From positions 248,001 through 312,000 of the forward strand of contig JAMXBD010001590.1 of NCBI GenBank assembly GCA_024138025.1: a DNA stretch of 64,000 nucleotides, read 5' to 3'. Positions 59,531 through 64,000 of the stretch are shown piece by piece; within the stretch, counting starts at the first letter, position 1, and the number at the start of each line of letters is the position of its first letter. Both the position numbers and the translations under genes were made by a program. This DNA comes from Combretum micranthum. Its lineage: Eukaryota > Streptophyta > Magnoliopsida > Myrtales > Combretaceae. The notes below the pieces were generated by a model. It was not told the DNA's origin. It made no database searches and saw only the letters and a list, made by a program, of their open reading frames with translations.

Positions 59531-60770
59531 AAAATCACGTGCTGAAGTAGTTTCCAACGATTTTCATATCTATGAATATGACACATATTAGCGCTTAAAA
59601 ATAAATATGCGAGACAACTTTATCCAAAATTTTTAATAGGATCATATGCACGTCTAGTGGGGACTACATTTGCAAAATTTAAGTAGGAGCCTTACTTAAA
59701 ATTTAAAAACCCGAACTTATTAGAGCTTAGAATTCTAGCATAGGCTTAACTTAAAATGACACTAAATAAGATTGAATCTAGCTTAATTGCATTTGTGTGG
59801 GCTTGATTTATTTAATTTTTTTTATAAATTAAAATAAACTTAAACACTAAATTTAACTTTAAGCTTATCTAGGCACAAAAACAATCAAATTAAACTGATC
59901 CATTTGATTTGTATGTTTTTAGTCTATTTGATATCTTTTTTGAGTTGGATGTTTGCCAAATCAGATAGAAAAAAGATGTGAGATTGAATTATTCATATAC
60001 AAATCATTATATATCATATTGAGATCAAATACAAATACAAATGTTAGTAATAAAAAAAAAATAGAAATGTAGAAAGCATTTATCAAGTGGACTATGTTGT
60101 GGATGGGCCATTATGCTGAAAGCAAGTTTTGACATAACTGTAGTGCAAATCGAAGAATGCCATTCGTTACCCAAGGTTAACATGGTCAACCTCCAATACG
60201 TGTGCTTGTGGTATAAACTTGGAACAACAAGATTACAATTGTCGACAAGAAAAGATCTAATTTTTTAAAGCACACTCACTCCTTTTCAAAAACCAAACCT
60301 TATATGCAATTTTTAATAATTAAATTTTTTTAGTTTCTTTCCATTATAATAATTAAAACAAAATGTCGAAAATTAAAACTTCAGTTATGAAAATTGAAAA
60401 CTTTCAGTTATGGAATTTAAAACACTTCGGTTGAGAATTTTGAAAGTTAAAATTTAAGATCACTAAAATAAAGAACAAAATTTATAATTGAGACATTGTG
60501 GTCTCATTTTCAAAACTCTCGCTTAACACATTTAAGCAAACTTAATATTTAAAGGATAAATATCCCATGTACGATAGATTATGAATAAACTCAGTACCAT
60601 TTTTCTCACAATTCCTCACAAAATGGTTTGGTAGAAAGAGAAAGAAAGTTAGAAAAATAAAATAATAATAATAGTAATATTTCTGGGCAAAGGAAGAGAT
60701 GTATACTTAAGCATAATATCTTTCGATTGAATTAATGCATAGTGAAGTGAGGCAAAAAATTAGTTAATGA
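59531..60770. other. Non-coding, no identifiable feature
   Basis: AT-rich; no gene or element boundary recognised. Confidence 0.45.
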
Positions 60771-61214
60771 AGTGAATTACTCTTGAACTTCAAGAACTTG
60801 GATTTAAGACCCCCATCATTCTCTTAATTCTTGTTGTTCTGCGATGTTTAATTTAAGCGCTTTTAATGGCCATGCGCACACCTTGGGTCTCATGAGTGCT
60901 CTAGAAAAACAATCTAAGTCTTTCATAGAAGGCGACCCACTTTCACACTCAAGTAGGTGGTTTCATCACGTCTATACTCTAGACCACCTAGTACAAGGCT
61001 TTGAAACCATTAAAAGTCATTCAGACTCATCTTTTGTAAGTCAACATCCATCAAGTTCATGGGAGATGAACCACCACAAAGGCATGGATCTGTAGTAGTC
61101 AAACAGTGCATCCATCAAGTCTGTCTCAATAGGACCACCTAAACACAGGGCTATGGATTGACACAACATCAATCGACCAATATAGTATTTACTATATTAC
61201 TTTAATCCATAGGC
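60771..61214. other. Probable 3' flank or LTR remnant of the copia relic
   Basis: Lies just downstream, in minus-strand sense, of the copia RNase H. A plus-strand open frame at 60844-61095 has no recognised motif and is probably fortuitous. CATCCATCAAGT occurs twice (61046 and 61109), a small direct repeat. No LTR ends identified. Confidence 0.35.
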
Positions 61215-62700
61215 CTAAGCCCCATTCCCTTTAATGGCTTAGCGACAATTCTCCTTATCAAACCTTTAGTGAGATAATATGCTAAGTTTCTCCTAGTTCT
61301 TACATATTCCAATGAAACTACTCTCCATTTTTTAAGAGTTGTTTAACAACATTGTGTCTAATTTGGATATGCCTTCTTTTACCATTTATAGAAAATAATT
61401 TTTTTGCAATTCCAATAGCTACCTGTGAATCACAACGTATGGACATAGGTACAAGGGATCTCCCTTATGCTAATAATTTCTTAACCATTCTGCCTCTTGA
61501 CCAGCTAAATCCAAACTATGAACTCATATTCCATAGTAGAACGAGCTATATAAATTTGTTTGGCAAACTTCCATGATATGGCTTCTCTTCCTAATATAAA
61601 AACATAGCTACTGGTGGATCTCACTTCATCGTTATTGGTAACCCAATTTGCATCACAAAATCCTTCCAATACACAAGGAAATTTACTAAAATGCAAACAC
61701 CAGTTTATAATACCTTTAAGATATTTAAGTAAATGATGAAGTGCAATCCAATGTTCATGCTTTGGATTATGAGTATAGCGACTTAATCTACTCATAGCAT
61801 AGGCTATGTTAGGTCTAGTATAATTCATAAGAAACATAACACATCTTATGATCTTGGCATATTCAGCTTATGAAACACTAGGGTCCTTATTTTTCTTAAG
61901 TGACATAGGGAGTTCTAAACAAGAACTACATCAAAGCTATCAAACTTTTTCAACATCTTTTCAATATAATGAGATTGACACGGAGAAATACCATTTTTTG
62001 TTTTCCTTATTTTGATACCAAGAATAACATCAACTTCCCCTAAATCTTTCATATCAAATTAAGAGGACAAAAAAATTTGGTTTTATTTATCACATCTAAA
62101 TTTATACAAAAAAAAAGCATATCATCAACATGCAAGTATATAATCACATAATCTAATCCAAAAGATTTAGAATAAACAAAATCAAATATATTAACATTGT
62201 ATCCATTTGTTACCAATGTTTGATTAAATTTTTCACACCATTATTTAGGAGCTAGTTTAAGCCCATAAAGAGATTTTCTAAGTTACACACCTTACTTTCT
62301 TGGCCAAAAGTCACACATCCCCCAAGTTGCTCCATATATATTTTTTTCCTCTGATTACTATTTAAAAATGTTGTTTTCACATCCATTTGATGTATTACTA
62401 GATTATGAATAGCAGTTAGATCAATCAAAGTTCTAATAGTAGCTATTTTAGTCATAGGAGAGTAGATTTCAATAATTAATTCCTTTCTTTGATTGTAGCC
62501 TCCTATTAATAATCTTACTTTAAACTTTTCTATGGATCCCTCTAGCCTTATTTTTCTTGTAAAAGTCCATTTACACCTAATAGGTTTACATCCTACAGGT
62601 AAATCTTCTAAATTCCAAGTATGATTTGTCATTATGGACTAAAGCTCACTTTTAATGGCTTCTTTTCAAAAACACGCATCTATAGAGTTTACTGCTTCTT
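61215..62700 (-). pseudogene. Ty1/copia reverse transcriptase and RNase H relic
   Basis: Minus-strand reading, in order. SIDACF, stop, KEAIKSEL, stop, SIMTNHTWNLEDLPVGCKPI (pre-RT). RT with WTFTRKIRLEGSIEKFKVRL, YSPMTKIATIRTL, IHQMDVKTTFLN (first catalytic Asp) and LHVDDM near 62121-62135. RNase H with MFLMNYTRPNIAYAMSRLSR, FCDANWVTNNDEVRSTSSY, ISWKFAKQIYIARSTMEYEF. The terminal part has IRCDSQVAIGIA, RRHIQIRHNVV and a LTKGL-like motif near 61250. Catalytic motifs are largely kept but several stops and frame changes break the polyprotein. Capsid and integrase parts were not found upstream. Confidence 0.85.
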
Positions 62701-63522
62701 CATACATTTTAGGTTTCTTCTTCAATTAGATATGCAAACACTATGTCCTCATTTATCCTTTCAGAACTAGTGTTCTGAATTAAGAAAGTAGTATTAAATC
62801 TGGTCCAAAATTATGTTCTCTAAACTACTCAACCATGTACCAAATATTTCTTTCTTTGGTTATAACCTCAAGATGATGCCACAACTCTTCATCATGACCC
62901 TTCAAAAGTTGTGATAGCCTAGCAAGTGTTGAACGATACCAACAACACTATTGTCCAATCGTAGACAGAAGTTGTTACGTAATCCACTTAATAACTCAAT
63001 AAAAAAAAAAAAAAATGAATCTACTTCAGCAAAAGCCTACTCATTCGAAAATTAGAAGACTTTCATTAACATCTGCTTATATAATTATGCAGGTTTTTCC
63101 AGGTCTAATAAGATTTACATAGTTCACCAAAGCACAAAAATTCAAAAGCGCTTATGATGTCAAAACTGAAGTTTTCTTAAATCATTTAACATTCTGTACA
63201 ATGTTATACACTAATGACACATGTGCAGATGCACCGCCATAGATTCCATGGAAGTCTAGGCTTCCAATATGGAGTTGATGTAAATAGTTTTTCTACTTAA
63301 AGGGGGTAGATTTTCCTTTTATCATGATCTGGGAAAGAAAAATTCTTGAAATGTATCTGCTTCTAATCACTTACCATAAAATACATGAATGAGAAGAAAA
63401 ATACTCATATTTCTTTTGATTCAATAAAATCAAAATGAGATCATACAAGGAAAGGTTGCCACTATAAGGATGGAGTCGTTTTTCTAAAGGCATCCAAAAT
63501 CTAGATTAAGAAAATCAAGATG
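62701..63522. other. Non-coding, no identifiable feature
   Basis: Possibly decayed upstream copia sequence; no motif recognised. Poly(A) tract at about 63000-63015. Confidence 0.4.
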
Positions 63523-64000
63523 AAGAACAATTTGATGGTATCTCTTTTTACACTTGAGTTAATTTGGCCAGAGCTAATATACAAAGATGTTATATAAAAG
63601 GAGTTATTTATTCACAAAAACTTATTTGAATATATTCTGCTTGATGGTGTGAAGAGTAAAGACATAAAATAACATTCTCTCTCGAATGGCCCCAAATTAA
63701 AACACTAACGAAAGAAAATTTCATATTAATGATAAAGAACAATTTGATGGTATCTCGTTCTACACTTCAGTTAATTTAGCAAGAGCTAATATACAAAGAT
63801 GTTATATAAAAGGAGTCATTTATTCGCAAAAAGTTATTTGAATTTATTCTGCTTCATGGTGTAAAGTATAGACAAATAAAATATCATTCTCTCTCGTATG
63901 CACCAAATCCAAAACACTAACGAAAGAAAATTTCATATTAATGACATGCATAAGGAGCAAATAAAGAGTAAAGAAAACTTATTTGAATTTATTATGCTTA
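63523..64000. repeat. ~212-bp tandem repeat, continuing past the window
   Basis: Copies start at 63523 and 63735 (AAGAACAATTTGATGGTATC). They share AGCTAATATACAAAGATG and ACTAACGAAAGAAAATTTC. A further partial copy begins near 63973 (AAAACTTATTTGAATTTATT) and runs to the edge. Confidence 0.9.

Noticed and set aside
60844..61095. 83-codon plus-strand open frame
   Set aside because: No recognisable motif; it lies in the 3' flank of a minus-strand copia relic and is probably fortuitous.
1..64000. CRISPR arrays, bacterial operons, tRNA genes
   Set aside because: No direct-repeat/spacer pattern; the window is clearly plant nuclear DNA, and no convincing cloverleaf or tRNA box pair was noticed by eye.

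Overview
This is an AT-rich, gene-poor stretch of a flowering-plant nuclear genome, most likely a eudicot. The evidence is a multi-exon CCS52A/FZR cell-cycle gene with GT-AG introns, a Cassandra-type TRIM carrying 5S-rRNA-like sequence, a Tat-lineage Ty3/gypsy element with a second RNase H, several hAT and Mutator-like DNA transposons, a LINE tail and a Ty1/copia relic. The only clear host gene is the CCS52A/FZR homologue at 32027-37513 (+). Everything else recognisable is transposon-derived or non-coding.

Layout. 1-2743: 3' part of a long LTR (family A) with a GCCGGCG-rich island. 2744-11170: non-coding, with a hairpin-rich repeat (3570-3800), a small repeat (5965-6140) and a diverged ~895-bp tandem duplication (8740-10640). 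11176-11735: complete Cassandra-like TRIM with 221-bp LTRs and a GATAT target duplication. 12329-15440: LTR-like non-coding sequence with hairpin repeats. 16955-21250: decayed Tat-type gypsy pol (PR, RT, RNase H, second RNase H, INT), followed at 21422-21997 by an array of short hairpins whose stems covary between units. 22122-26570 (-): broken plant-mobile-domain (PMD) gene antisense to the pol and interrupted by another repeat. 26740-27270: ~180-bp tandem repeat. 28290-29523: 5'-truncated LINE with a poly(A) tail.

31875-37863: the CCS52A gene, with an E2F-like 16-bp palindrome upstream, ten exons, and a 1-bp insertion in exon 7 that breaks the frame as assembled. 38237-40407: a hAT-like MITE, a short tandem duplication and a Mutator-like long-TIR element. 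40588-46422: a non-autonomous hAT with an 8-bp target duplication, itself the target of a near-intact Ac-like hAT (40765-45914; 8-bp duplication AGCTCAAA) encoding a ~707-residue transposase with one frameshift. 46733-54963: an older minus-strand hAT relic split by two solo LTRs (47131-50422 and 51813-54316). 55158-56061: hAT MITE with a perfect 8-bp duplication. 56097-57445: second Mutator-like long-TIR element. 57740-59530: diverged direct duplication. 61215-62700 (-): copia RT/RNase H relic. 63523-64000: ~212-bp tandem repeat running off the window end.

There is no pathway-level cooperation among the genes. The window is a transposon mosaic around one cell-cycle gene. The items most worth a second look are the covarying hairpin array, the frameshift and E2F palindrome of the CCS52A gene, and the nested hAT elements.
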